A stretch of DNA of 62,882 bases. Origin: Tissierellia bacterium. Lineage in GTDB: Bacteria > Bacillota > Clostridia > Tissierellales > Peptoniphilaceae. Made by a program: the position numbers and the translations under genes. How positions within the stretch are numbered: the stretch's first letter is position 1; every line of letters starts with the position of its first letter. The notes beneath the pieces are model-generated. The model was not told where the DNA came from. It searched no databases and saw only the letters and a list, made by a program, of their open reading frames with translations. Of the stretch, positions 15,533-23,351 are shown in pieces. Where the stretch lies: assembly GCA_030540635.1 (NCBI GenBank), contig JAUNVW010000005.1, positions 1 through 62,882 on the forward strand, read 5' to 3'.

Positions 15533-16186
15533 ATGAAAGATTACGCCGTTTTAGGTTGTGGTCGTTTTGGTCGAACCATTGCGACGAAATTATCAGAACT
15601 GAATCAATCGGTTCTATTGGTCGATAATGACGAAGATACGGTGGATGAAATGTCGAAAATTGTCACCCATGCAGTTTTTGCCGATATAACCCAGGCAAGG
15701 GTTTTAGAATCCCTTGGCTTATCAAATTTTGATGTCGTTATTATTGCTATATCGTCAAATTTTGAATCATCCATTGTGGCAACGGTAAAATGTAAAGAAT
15801 TAGGTGTTGAAACCGTCATTGCAAAAGCAAAGGATCAGATTCGTGCGAAAATCTTAAAAAGAGTCGGCGCAGATAAAGTATTGATTCCGGAAATGGATAT
15901 TGCCAATCGAACAGCGGTGTCCCTTGTGGAAAATGGAATAATAGATTTTATTAATTTGTCCGATGGATTGACGATTGCAGAAGTCAATACTCCAGTGGAA
16001 TGGGTTGGTAAAAGTATAAAAGAACTAGACGTCCGTTCTAATTTTAGCATTAATATCGTTGCGATAAAACAGGAGGAACATTTTAATGTGAGTCCCGATG
16101 CGGATTATGAGTTCCGAAAAGGGGATAAATTTTTAGTCATTGGAGATTCTGATGTTTTAGGTGAACTATTTGGCCATGAAGAATAA
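15533..16186 (+). CDS. ktrA: Potassium uptake regulatory subunit KtrA
   Basis: This cytoplasmic gating ring protein of KtrAB binds nucleotides and, in many species, c-di-AMP. The 217 residues hold an N-terminal RCK/Rossmann domain (VLGCGRFGRTIATKL, VDNDED) and a C-terminal RCK-C domain (from about residue 135, IAEVNTPVEWVGKSIKELD). AGGAGG lies 6 bases upstream. It overlaps the next gene by 11 bases. The c-di-AMP phosphodiesterase gene gdpP at 23351 in the same window makes c-di-AMP control of KtrA plausible; this is inference. Confidence 0.95.
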   Translation: MKDYAVLGCGRFGRTIATKLSELNQSVLLVDNDEDTVDEMSKIVTHAVFADITQARVLESLGLSNFDVVIIAISSNFESSIVATVKCKELGVETVIAKAKDQIRAKILKRVGADKVLIPEMDIANRTAVSLVENGIIDFINLSDGLTIAEVNTPVEWVGKSIKELDVRSNFSINIVAIKQEEHFNVSPDADYEFRKGDKFLVIGDSDVLGELFGHEE

Positions 16187-16910
16187 GTTCATTGATTCTA
16201 AAAATAATCGAGAATATAAAAAGTACCAATCTTTAAGTAAAAGAAAATATCGAGAGAAAGAACAATTATTTTTAGTGGAAGGTTTAAAACTTACAATGGA
16301 GGCGGAGAAAGTCGGATTATTGGAAAAGGTGATCACGAAGGAAGGTGTACCAATCCATTTGAATGCACCGACGATATATTTATCCAATAGCTTATTTGCC
16401 AAATTATCGACCCAAGGAAATCCTGAAGGGATTATGGGGCTTTGTGCCATGGCAAAGGAAAAACCCCTAGGCAAAAAAATACTCTATCTCGAAGAGATAC
16501 GAGATCCCGGCAATTTAGGAACCATGATTCGTTCCGCTGAAGCCTTTGGATTTTCCGTTATGATTTCAAAAAACTCCGTCGATTTATATCACGAAAAAAC
16601 CCTTCGCGGTTCCATGGGTTCTGTTTTCCGAGTGCCCATTAAGACCCAATGTGATCGGGAGGATTTATTGGCATTAAAAAAGAAATTCTACAAAATTTAT
16701 GCCACGGATTTACAGGGAGAAATACTGAGAAGTATGAAATTTGAAACTCCCTTTGTACTTGTCATAGGTTCAGAATCCCATGGAGTAAAAAAAGAGAGCT
16801 TAGATTTGGCAAACTCAACAATAAAAATACCCATGGAGGGGAAAGTGGAATCTCTCAATGCCGCCACATCGGCATCTTTGCTAATGTTTTATAGTCAATT
16901 AGAGCCTTAG
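16176..16910 (+). CDS. TrmH/SpoU family RNA 2'-O-methyltransferase
   Basis: This 244-residue SPOUT methyltransferase transfers methyl from SAM to a ribose in rRNA or tRNA. Motif 1 is EEIRDPGNLGTMIRSAEAFGF, motif 2 VIGSESHGVKKE, and motif 3 IPMEGKVESLNAATSASLLM (the Asn-Ala SAM knot). An N-terminal substrate-binding domain precedes it (QSLSKRKYREKEQLFLVEG). It resembles Bacillus YsgA, whose gene also lies near infC-rpmI-rplT; the exact target cannot be told. The start chosen is ATG 16176 inside ktrA; GTG at 16161 is a longer option. Confidence 0.9.
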   Translation: MKNKFIDSKNNREYKKYQSLSKRKYREKEQLFLVEGLKLTMEAEKVGLLEKVITKEGVPIHLNAPTIYLSNSLFAKLSTQGNPEGIMGLCAMAKEKPLGKKILYLEEIRDPGNLGTMIRSAEAFGFSVMISKNSVDLYHEKTLRGSMGSVFRVPIKTQCDREDLLALKKKFYKIYATDLQGEILRSMKFETPFVLVIGSESHGVKKESLDLANSTIKIPMEGKVESLNAATSASLLMFYSQLEP

Positions 16911-16928
16911 ACTTTGTCTAAGGTTTTT
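16905..16928 (+). terminator. Terminator after the methyltransferase gene
   Basis: CCTTAGAC-TTT-GTCTAAGG (16905-16923) followed by seven T; the stop codon lies in the first arm. Confidence 0.9.
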
Positions 16929-16992
16929 TTATTGCTCATATTTGATATAATAGACGTATATCCACAAGAAAATAGGAAAAGGAGGATATTAT

Positions 16993-18207
16993 TTGCGCAT
17001 ACTTCATATATCTGCCCAATTGCCGACCCGTACCGGTTCGGGTGTTTATTATTCCAGTGTCATGGAAGAAATTGATCAATTGGGAGGCTACGTACAAGGG
17101 GCCATTTACGGTACCCAGAAACCCTTTATCTTTAAGGAACCAAAAATTCAATATCCCATTGAATTTCAAACGGATGAAATTGATTTCCCCATTGTGGGCA
17201 TGAGTGATATTATGCCCTATGAGAATACCTGTTATAAAGACATGACAGAAGATATGATTCGATGCTGGAAAAGTGCATTTCGTAAACGAATTCAACAAGC
17301 CATCAAAGAATTTAAGCCCGATTGTATCTTCTCCCATCATTTATGGATATTAACATCCTTAGTTTTAGAGGAAGCAAGGGGAATACCGGTTTATGGATTT
17401 GGTCATGGTACAGATATTCGTCAAGCAAAACAGAATCCGAAAATGTTTCATCGCCATGTAAAAGATCTCCATCGATTAAAAAAAGTATTCGCATTATCCA
17501 ATCTTCATATTCCAGATCTTATGGAATTATATGGATTGGAAAAAGAACAAATTGTCGTTACCGGTGCAGGATTTTCCAAAGAAATTTTTTATGAGGACGA
17601 TGTACAAGGGGAGAAAGATGAAATTCTCGTGGTTTTTGCCGGTAAAATTGCACCGTCAAAAGGCGTTTATGAATTGGTAAAGGCCTTTGATCCCATTAGT
17701 AAAAACCAGAGGGATGTGTTTTTAGATATTATTGGTTCTGGTAATTTCAAAGCGAAAAAACTCCTTTATGATTTACAATCAAAAGTAAATCATGTCATTA
17801 TTTATAATGCCGAAGATCAAAAATCCTTAGGGGACTTCTTCCGAAGGGCCGATATTTTAGTTCTTCCCTCTTTTTATGAAGGATTAGGTCTAGTAGCTTT
17901 GGAAGCCTTGGCTTCTGGTTGTCGCGTTGTGGCAACACAAATCGATGGATTAATGGAATTATTAGGACCGAATATTGAAGAGTCGGGAGCCATTGAATAT
18001 ATTCCATTACCAAGGATTTACGATACGGATAAACCGGTAAAGGAAGATCTTCCTGAATTTCGCCGTAAATTGACGAAAAAACTTAAATTGCAAATTGAAC
18101 GAGTTCGAAATAGGGAGCAAATTCCCGATAATATAAAGAAACAAATTGATTCGCATTCATGGACAAATTTAACAAAGAGAATATTAAAGGAAGTGAAGGA
18201 AGGTTAA
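16993..18207 (+). CDS. Family 4 glycosyltransferase (GT-B fold)
   Basis: This retaining glycosyltransferase of 404 residues has an N-terminal acceptor domain beginning MRILHISAQLPTRTGSGVYY and a C-terminal GT1-type donor domain: VVFAGKIAPSKGVYELVKAF, then PSFYEGLGLVALEALASGCR, the nucleotide-sugar site. No signal peptide is seen; it should work at the inner face of the membrane or in the cytosol. Donor and acceptor are unknown. The start is TTG at 16993 with GGAGG 8 bases before. A TATAAT at 16946-16951 without a good -35 is the likely promoter. The gene for malic enzyme follows one base after its stop. Confidence 0.9.
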   Translation: MRILHISAQLPTRTGSGVYYSSVMEEIDQLGGYVQGAIYGTQKPFIFKEPKIQYPIEFQTDEIDFPIVGMSDIMPYENTCYKDMTEDMIRCWKSAFRKRIQQAIKEFKPDCIFSHHLWILTSLVLEEARGIPVYGFGHGTDIRQAKQNPKMFHRHVKDLHRLKKVFALSNLHIPDLMELYGLEKEQIVVTGAGFSKEIFYEDDVQGEKDEILVVFAGKIAPSKGVYELVKAFDPISKNQRDVFLDIIGSGNFKAKKLLYDLQSKVNHVIIYNAEDQKSLGDFFRRADILVLPSFYEGLGLVALEALASGCRVVATQIDGLMELLGPNIEESGAIEYIPLPRIYDTDKPVKEDLPEFRRKLTKKLKLQIERVRNREQIPDNIKKQIDSHSWTNLTKRILKEVKEG

Positions 18208-18208
18208 T

Positions 18209-19363
18209 ATGAATATTTACGAAAAAGCGTTAAAGGCCCATGGGAAATGGCAAGGTAAGATTTCAACGGAATTAAAAATGCCCTTAGATACAAAAGAAGA
18301 TCTTTCCTTGGCCTATACACCGGGGGTAGCCGAAGCCTGTCGGGAAATTGCAAAAGATGAAAAAGCAATGGATGTTTTAACTTGGAAGAAGAATACCGTT
18401 GCCGTAATTACCGATGGTTCTGCAGTTTTAGGATTAGGGAATATTGGGGCAAAGGCAGCAATGCCGGTTATGGAAGGAAAATGTGCTTTATTTAAACGTT
18501 TTGCCGATATTAATGCGGTTCCCCTTTTACTGGATACACAGGATCCCGATGAAATTGTAAATATTATCAAAAATATTGCCCCGACCTTCGGTGGAATCAA
18601 TTTAGAAGATATTTCATCACCCCGTTGTGTCGCCATTGAAGAGGCATTAATCGATGCCTTGGATATTCCCGTATTCCATGATGATCAGCATGGTACAGCT
18701 ATTGTCGTCATTGCTGCTTTAATTAATGCGTTAAAAATTGTCCATAAAAAAGCCGAAGAAATCACCATTACATTATCTGGTGCCGGTGCGGCAGGTTATG
18801 CCATTGCGAGGATGTTGAATCAATTAGGGGTATATAATATATATGCCTTCCATCGTCCTGGAATTCTATCGAAAAATGAAGAATCCAAATATGATGATGT
18901 GAAAAAAGAAATCGCAAGAATAACAAATCACGGAGAGGAAATATTGACGATGGAAGAGGCCATGGCAAAATCCGATGTATTTATTGGTGTATCGGGGCCG
19001 AATCTCATTGATCAAAATATGGTAAGATCCATGAAAAAAGATCCAATAATTTTCGCCATGGCCAATCCGGATCCTGAGATAAGTTACGAAAAAGCCAAAG
19101 AAGCAGGTGCGCGGGTCGTTGGGACAGGCCGTAGTGATTATCCCAATCAAATCAATAATGTATTGGCCTTCCCGGGATTATTTAAAGGGGCATTGCGAAG
19201 TGGAGCAAAAAAAATTACCGAGACCATGAAAATGGCGGCGGCAAAAGCCCTAGCCGATCTCGTCGATGATGAAGAATTAGAACAAGGAATTGTGATTCCA
19301 TCCGTATTTAATTTTGAAGTAGCAGAACAGGTAGCAAAAAAGGTAGAAGCTGAAGTCAAATAG
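18209..19363 (+). CDS. NAD(P)-dependent malic enzyme
   Basis: The enzyme decarboxylates L-malate to pyruvate, giving NAD(P)H. The 384 residues show the catalytic Tyr in SLAYTPGVAEAC, the Lys in AVITDGSAVLGLGNIGAKAAM (just after), the metal-binding FGGINLEDISSP and VFHDDQHGTA, and a Rossmann domain with LSGAGAAGYAIARML. This is the short prokaryotic type. AGGAAGG lies before the ATG. The order glycosyltransferase-malic enzyme-radical SAM is tight (gaps of 1 and 13 bases) and suggests one transcript. Coenzyme preference cannot be set by eye. Confidence 0.95.
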   Translation: MNIYEKALKAHGKWQGKISTELKMPLDTKEDLSLAYTPGVAEACREIAKDEKAMDVLTWKKNTVAVITDGSAVLGLGNIGAKAAMPVMEGKCALFKRFADINAVPLLLDTQDPDEIVNIIKNIAPTFGGINLEDISSPRCVAIEEALIDALDIPVFHDDQHGTAIVVIAALINALKIVHKKAEEITITLSGAGAAGYAIARMLNQLGVYNIYAFHRPGILSKNEESKYDDVKKEIARITNHGEEILTMEEAMAKSDVFIGVSGPNLIDQNMVRSMKKDPIIFAMANPDPEISYEKAKEAGARVVGTGRSDYPNQINNVLAFPGLFKGALRSGAKKITETMKMAAAKALADLVDDEELEQGIVIPSVFNFEVAEQVAKKVEAEVK

Positions 19364-19376
19364 AAAAGGTGAGGAT

Positions 19377-20243
19377 ATGGATTTGCTCTATTCAAGAGAT
19401 ACGATTTATCGACCGATTACCGAAGAAAATTCTGTTTTTTTAGAAGTACAACAGGGATGTTCCTACGGTGGATGTGCATTTTGTGATTTTGGAAAAGACG
19501 AATATCGGGTTTTTTCCTTGGATGATATTGCAACAAAAATCCATTTATTAAAGGAAATATATACCGATGAAAAAAGGATGTTTCTTTTAGGACAAAACGC
19601 TTTAGCTTTACAAAGAAATTACTTGGAACATATCTTTAAAATGGTAAAAAAACATATGCCCAATATTGAAGAATTTGCGATGTATGGTCGGGCAGATGAT
19701 GTATTACGAAAAAATGAAGCCGATTTGAAAAGATTGATGAATCTTGGACTGAAGGAGCTTCATATCGGCTTAGAATCTGGTAGCGATGAAGTTTTACATC
19801 AAATGAATAAAAAGATCACAAGAAAAGAGTATCAAAAAGCCTTTCATTTATTGGATAAATTGGATTTAGATTATAGTATTACGATTATTCCTGGCCTTGG
19901 TGGAAAAGAAGGTCGAGATGATCATATCGAAATGACGGCAAAAATGATTAATGAAATCCATCCAAAATTAATTTGGGCATTGGATTTATACATTTGGCCT
20001 GGAACAAAATTAAAAGAAATGGTGGAACGGGGAGAGTTTCAACCGATGGATCCTATGGAAATGGCAGAAGAGCAAATCTATCTTATGGATCGTATCCATA
20101 AAAATGAGAAATGCTTTTATCTGAACACGACTTATATGGGATTTTACACATTATTTGGAGAATTGTCCCGTGGTAAAAACCGGCTATATGCCATGATGAT
20201 GAAGCTATATCGTCAAGATGAAGATATTATAATTGGGAGGTAA
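19377..20243 (+). CDS. Radical SAM protein of unknown role
   Basis: The 288 residues form a radical SAM barrel. The cluster motif is QQGCSYGGCAFCDFG, with cysteines spaced Cx4CxxC instead of Cx3CxxC. The same spacing is familiar in a large group of uncharacterised radical SAM proteins with GCPWNRCTFC. Further signs are the LGQNALAL strand, ELHIGLESGSDEVL and IPGLGGKEGRDDH. There is no extra cluster domain or B12 domain. It is followed 2 bases later by a free-standing ATP-cone gene and is probably co-transcribed with it. The substrate is unknown. Confidence 0.88.
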   Translation: MDLLYSRDTIYRPITEENSVFLEVQQGCSYGGCAFCDFGKDEYRVFSLDDIATKIHLLKEIYTDEKRMFLLGQNALALQRNYLEHIFKMVKKHMPNIEEFAMYGRADDVLRKNEADLKRLMNLGLKELHIGLESGSDEVLHQMNKKITRKEYQKAFHLLDKLDLDYSITIIPGLGGKEGRDDHIEMTAKMINEIHPKLIWALDLYIWPGTKLKEMVERGEFQPMDPMEMAEEQIYLMDRIHKNEKCFYLNTTYMGFYTLFGELSRGKNRLYAMMMKLYRQDEDIIIGR

Positions 20244-20245
20244 AA

Positions 20246-20644
20246 ATGAAAAAGAATTTAACGAAAGAGATTTTGATTGAAAACATCAAGGATTATTTGG
20301 AACAAGAAAAGTTAAGCAAAGAAAGGGCCATGGCCTTACTCGACGAGCTAAAATTAGAGGCCATGGAAGAGTTTGTTCAAGAAGGACATTTTGTGCTGAA
20401 AAAGAAAAATAAAATTCAAAAATTTGACGCCGATAAACTCTATAATTCCATTGCCAATGCTTCCGATGATGCAAAAAGACCGATGACTCGCTCAGATATT
20501 GATTTATTAATCGATAAAGTAAAAAAGTATATGGAATCATCGGGTAAAAACTTAATCCACACCAATAAGATTCGTGATATCGTGATGGAGACCCTAAAGG
20601 ATTACGGTTTTAAAACCGTTGCCGAACATTATGAAAAATTTTAA
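20246..20644 (+). CDS. Free-standing ATP-cone domain protein
   Basis: The 132 residues have a helical N-terminal part (1-45) and then a region that reads like an ATP-cone: FVLKKKNKIQKFDADKLYNS, later MTRSDIDLLIDKVKKYM, HTNKIRDIVMETL and VAEHYEKF. ATP-cones sense ATP/dATP and are normally attached to ribonucleotide reductases or to NrdR with its zinc ribbon. Neither partner is present here: there are no cysteines and no catalytic domain. The gene lies 2 bases after the radical SAM gene and ends at a strong terminator. A nucleotide-sensing regulatory role is inferred; nothing shows the target. Confidence 0.8.
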   Translation: MKKNLTKEILIENIKDYLEQEKLSKERAMALLDELKLEAMEEFVQEGHFVLKKKNKIQKFDADKLYNSIANASDDAKRPMTRSDIDLLIDKVKKYMESSGKNLIHTNKIRDIVMETLKDYGFKTVAEHYEKF

Positions 20645-20648
20645 CAAT

Positions 20649-20672
20649 ACGGGGTCGAAAGACCCCGTTTTT
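20649..20672 (+). terminator. Terminator with GAAA tetraloop
   Basis: ACGGGGTC-GAAA-GACCCCGT (20649-20668), then T to 20672. Confidence 0.92.
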
Positions 20673-20694
20673 CGATGAACAATGGAGGGGAATG

Positions 20695-21417
20695 ATGAGA
20701 ATTTATTTAGCCTATGGTAATTTGAATATGGTAATTAATACCGAAGGGGCCTATATTGAAAAACTAACTTTAGATCATCGGAAAGTCTTAGAAGATCGCC
20801 ATGAGATTATGATCGATGGATTAAAAAAACAGCGGGGAGGCTGTCATATTTGCTGTCCTAATTTTGGTCCTGATGAAAAGACATTTATGCAGCAACACGG
20901 TTTCGCCCGGGAGATTTCTTGGAATGTTTTGGCATCCGATGAGGATATGGTCATTCTGAAGACTCGGGGGATTCAAGAATATCGTGATTTAGAAATGTAT
21001 TTATTGTATCAAACCGGTAACCGTTCTTTTCGCATGAGCTTAACCTTAGACAATAAATCTGAAAAAGAACTTCCCGTTGCCCCAGGATTCCATCCGTATT
21101 TCCACACAAAGAATAAGGAATTTAATCACTTTGGCGAAAAATACTCCGAAAATGAATTAACAAGAACGGTTTTTGTGCCGGGATCAAATTTTAGTTTTTC
21201 TACATCGGAATTTCAAATCTGTGTAAAAAGTACGACCATTGGTCAAATAGCGTTGTGGTCTGATTTTAAAGGGGATTATATCTGTGTCGAGCCGACTTAT
21301 AATGGTCCATGTTTTACGAGGAAAGGGAATGATGCAAAAATACTTGGACCGGGGGAGAAACTAAAAATGGAAACAGAGTTTATTATTTACGAACGGGATG
21401 GAGAAGATCATTGTTAA
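20695..21417 (+). CDS. Aldose 1-epimerase / hexose-phosphate mutarotase-like protein
   Basis: The 240-residue galactose-mutarotase fold protein interconverts sugar anomers. Family signs are the CCPNFGPDE stretch (in place of the usual Arg-containing loop), the catalytic His in APGFHPYF, and YICVEPTYNGP with the catalytic Glu. It is shorter than GalM (about 340) and closer in size to the YeaD/hexose-6-phosphate type. The first ATG at 20692 is only 1 base from GGAGGGG, so the second ATG at 20695 is more likely used. The corA gene starts inside its end. Confidence 0.85.
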   Translation: MRIYLAYGNLNMVINTEGAYIEKLTLDHRKVLEDRHEIMIDGLKKQRGGCHICCPNFGPDEKTFMQQHGFAREISWNVLASDEDMVILKTRGIQEYRDLEMYLLYQTGNRSFRMSLTLDNKSEKELPVAPGFHPYFHTKNKEFNHFGEKYSENELTRTVFVPGSNFSFSTSEFQICVKSTTIGQIALWSDFKGDYICVEPTYNGPCFTRKGNDAKILGPGEKLKMETEFIIYERDGEDHC

Positions 21418-22385
21418 GCTCTGCCCATATCATTTCTTATAATAAAAATGAATTAAAGAAACAAGAACTCCATTGTCTTGGAGATATCGAGAAAATGGAC
21501 AATCATATCCATTGGATCGATTGTATCAATGGATCACCGGAAGAAATATCTGAAATTGGTGATTTTTTTAATATCCATCCCTTAGTCATTGAAGATATTA
21601 TCGATGAAGGACAAATGCCGAAATTAGAAGATTATGGAGATTATATCGTCCTTATTATTAAAGATATTGATTATAAAATTAAGGCGGAAGAACCGTTGAC
21701 AATGGAGCAAATGACCATAATACTGAAAGGAAATACCCTAATGAGTTTTCGAAAGAGATTTTCTTATTTGGATCTAAAAATAGGGGGAAAATTAAAGGAA
21801 GGAACCATGCTACGTAAATCCAAAGGGGATACTCTATTGTACACCTTGGCAGATATTGTCGTGGATCATTATTTTCAAGTATTGGAAGATATGGATCAGG
21901 GTATCGATGATATGGAGGATAATGTCCTTGAGCATCCCGAGCCAGATGTTTTAGAGGATATCTATAATTTAAAACGTTCATTAATTTATATGCGCCGGAC
22001 TCTGTGGCCGACAAGGAACGCGATGAACCATCTAACGAGAACCGATTCTATCCAAATCGAAGAAAAGACGATCTTTTATTTTCGAGATTTATATGATCAT
22101 ATTATACAAATCATTGATTTAACGGAAACCTATCGAGAGATTTGCTCCGGTTTATTGGACACTTATTTATCCAGTGTTAGTAATAAGACCAATGATATTA
22201 TGAAAGTACTGACGGTGTTTTCCACGATTTTTATCCCGTTAACTTTTATTGCTGGTGTTTATGGCATGAATTTTAAGTATATGCCCGAATTATATTTAAA
22301 ATGGGCTTATCCTGTATTTTGGATAATATCTGGACTTATTACGATTGTCATGTTAATTTATTTCAAGAAGAAAAAATGGTTATAG
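21411..22385 (+). CDS. corA: CorA-type magnesium/divalent cation channel
   Basis: This pentameric inner-membrane channel brings in Mg2+ (or Co2+/Ni2+). The 324 residues have a long soluble N-terminal funnel (1-255), two C-terminal membrane helices, and the YGMNF signature at the end of the first (about residue 285). The C-terminus is basic (FKKKKWL). The start is TTG at 21411, 7 bases after GGAG, overlapping the stop of the mutarotase gene, so translation is coupled. No riboswitch precedes it. Confidence 0.95.
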   Translation: MLSSAHIISYNKNELKKQELHCLGDIEKMDNHIHWIDCINGSPEEISEIGDFFNIHPLVIEDIIDEGQMPKLEDYGDYIVLIIKDIDYKIKAEEPLTMEQMTIILKGNTLMSFRKRFSYLDLKIGGKLKEGTMLRKSKGDTLLYTLADIVVDHYFQVLEDMDQGIDDMEDNVLEHPEPDVLEDIYNLKRSLIYMRRTLWPTRNAMNHLTRTDSIQIEEKTIFYFRDLYDHIIQIIDLTETYREICSGLLDTYLSSVSNKTNDIMKVLTVFSTIFIPLTFIAGVYGMNFKYMPELYLKWAYPVFWIISGLITIVMLIYFKKKKWL

Positions 22386-22427
22386 GCAATTTGGAGAAAA
22401 GATCTTGGATATAGTATAATAGATTAG

Positions 22428-23351
22428 ATGGAGGTGTTCATTATCAATACAATACAAAATGAACAAAAGGGATTAGTCCTAGCGAAAATGATCGGAATAT
22501 CATTTATGATTTATTTATTGTCATTTTATTTGTTTCCATTTCTCATTTTCCTAGTTCCATGCCCTCTAGTCATATTATATATAAAATACGGAATGAAAGA
22601 AGGGTTAATCGGGATTTTTTTCGTACCCTTCGCCATCCTTTTTGTTTCGAATATACAAAATGCCACAATATTTTTAATTTATATCGGGATATTGACCATT
22701 GGCATTGGTCAAATGGTGCGAGAAAATTACCATCATCAAAGTATTTTATTAACAACATCCGGTGGATTAATTTCTTCAAGTTTAATTATTTATTTTTCCA
22801 TGCGGTATTTCACGGGGATCGATTTGCTAGAATCCTTTCGTGAAATTATGATGTCAATACTAAATGATGATCTTTTTCAAGGATTAGAATCTGTTTCTGG
22901 CGTCGTGGAAGAATTAATCGAAACCATGATTGTTATGGCGCCGGCGGTTCTGGTGATGACGGCATTACTTTCAGCCTATTTAAACTATGTTATTCCTGTA
23001 CATTATTTGGCTCAGAAAAAGATGAGCCGACATTTACCCCCTTATCCGAAGAATTTTCATTTGCCCTATGGTTTTACTGCAATGGCTATCATAAGTTTAA
23101 CCCTTGTCTTTTTCTCCCAATACCTTCACTTCCCATATTATCAAGAAGTAATGATGAATATGATAGGAGTTTTCGGTGGCTTATTCATGTTTAACGGATT
23201 GGGGACTGTGGACTATTATTTGGCAAAAAAATCAAAACGGAGCCTTCGGATTATTCTTCCGATATTTCTCATTTTATTTCAATTCACCCTCATTTATTCC
23301 TTAATTGGAATTGTAGATAGTGTGATTAACTTCAGAAAGCGGTGGAAATAA
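22428..23351 (+). CDS. DUF2232 membrane protein (YybS-like)
   Basis: The roughly 300-residue protein has about eight membrane segments and the DUF2232 layout. It lies before gdpP-rplI-dnaB, as in Bacillus yybS. Its biochemical role is unknown. The start is puzzling: the only ATG (22428) overlaps GGAGGTG, has no ribosome site upstream, and stands 8 bases after TATAAT (22415-22420), so the mRNA could begin at that ATG. An upstream TAG blocks any longer frame. Other choices are ATT 22440 or ATC 22443, spaced 5-8 bases from GGAGG. It overlaps gdpP by one base. Confidence 0.85.
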   Translation: MEVFIINTIQNEQKGLVLAKMIGISFMIYLLSFYLFPFLIFLVPCPLVILYIKYGMKEGLIGIFFVPFAILFVSNIQNATIFLIYIGILTIGIGQMVRENYHHQSILLTTSGGLISSSLIIYFSMRYFTGIDLLESFREIMMSILNDDLFQGLESVSGVVEELIETMIVMAPAVLVMTALLSAYLNYVIPVHYLAQKKMSRHLPPYPKNFHLPYGFTAMAIISLTLVFFSQYLHFPYYQEVMMNMIGVFGGLFMFNGLGTVDYYLAKKSKRSLRIILPIFLILFQFTLIYSLIGIVDSVINFRKRWK

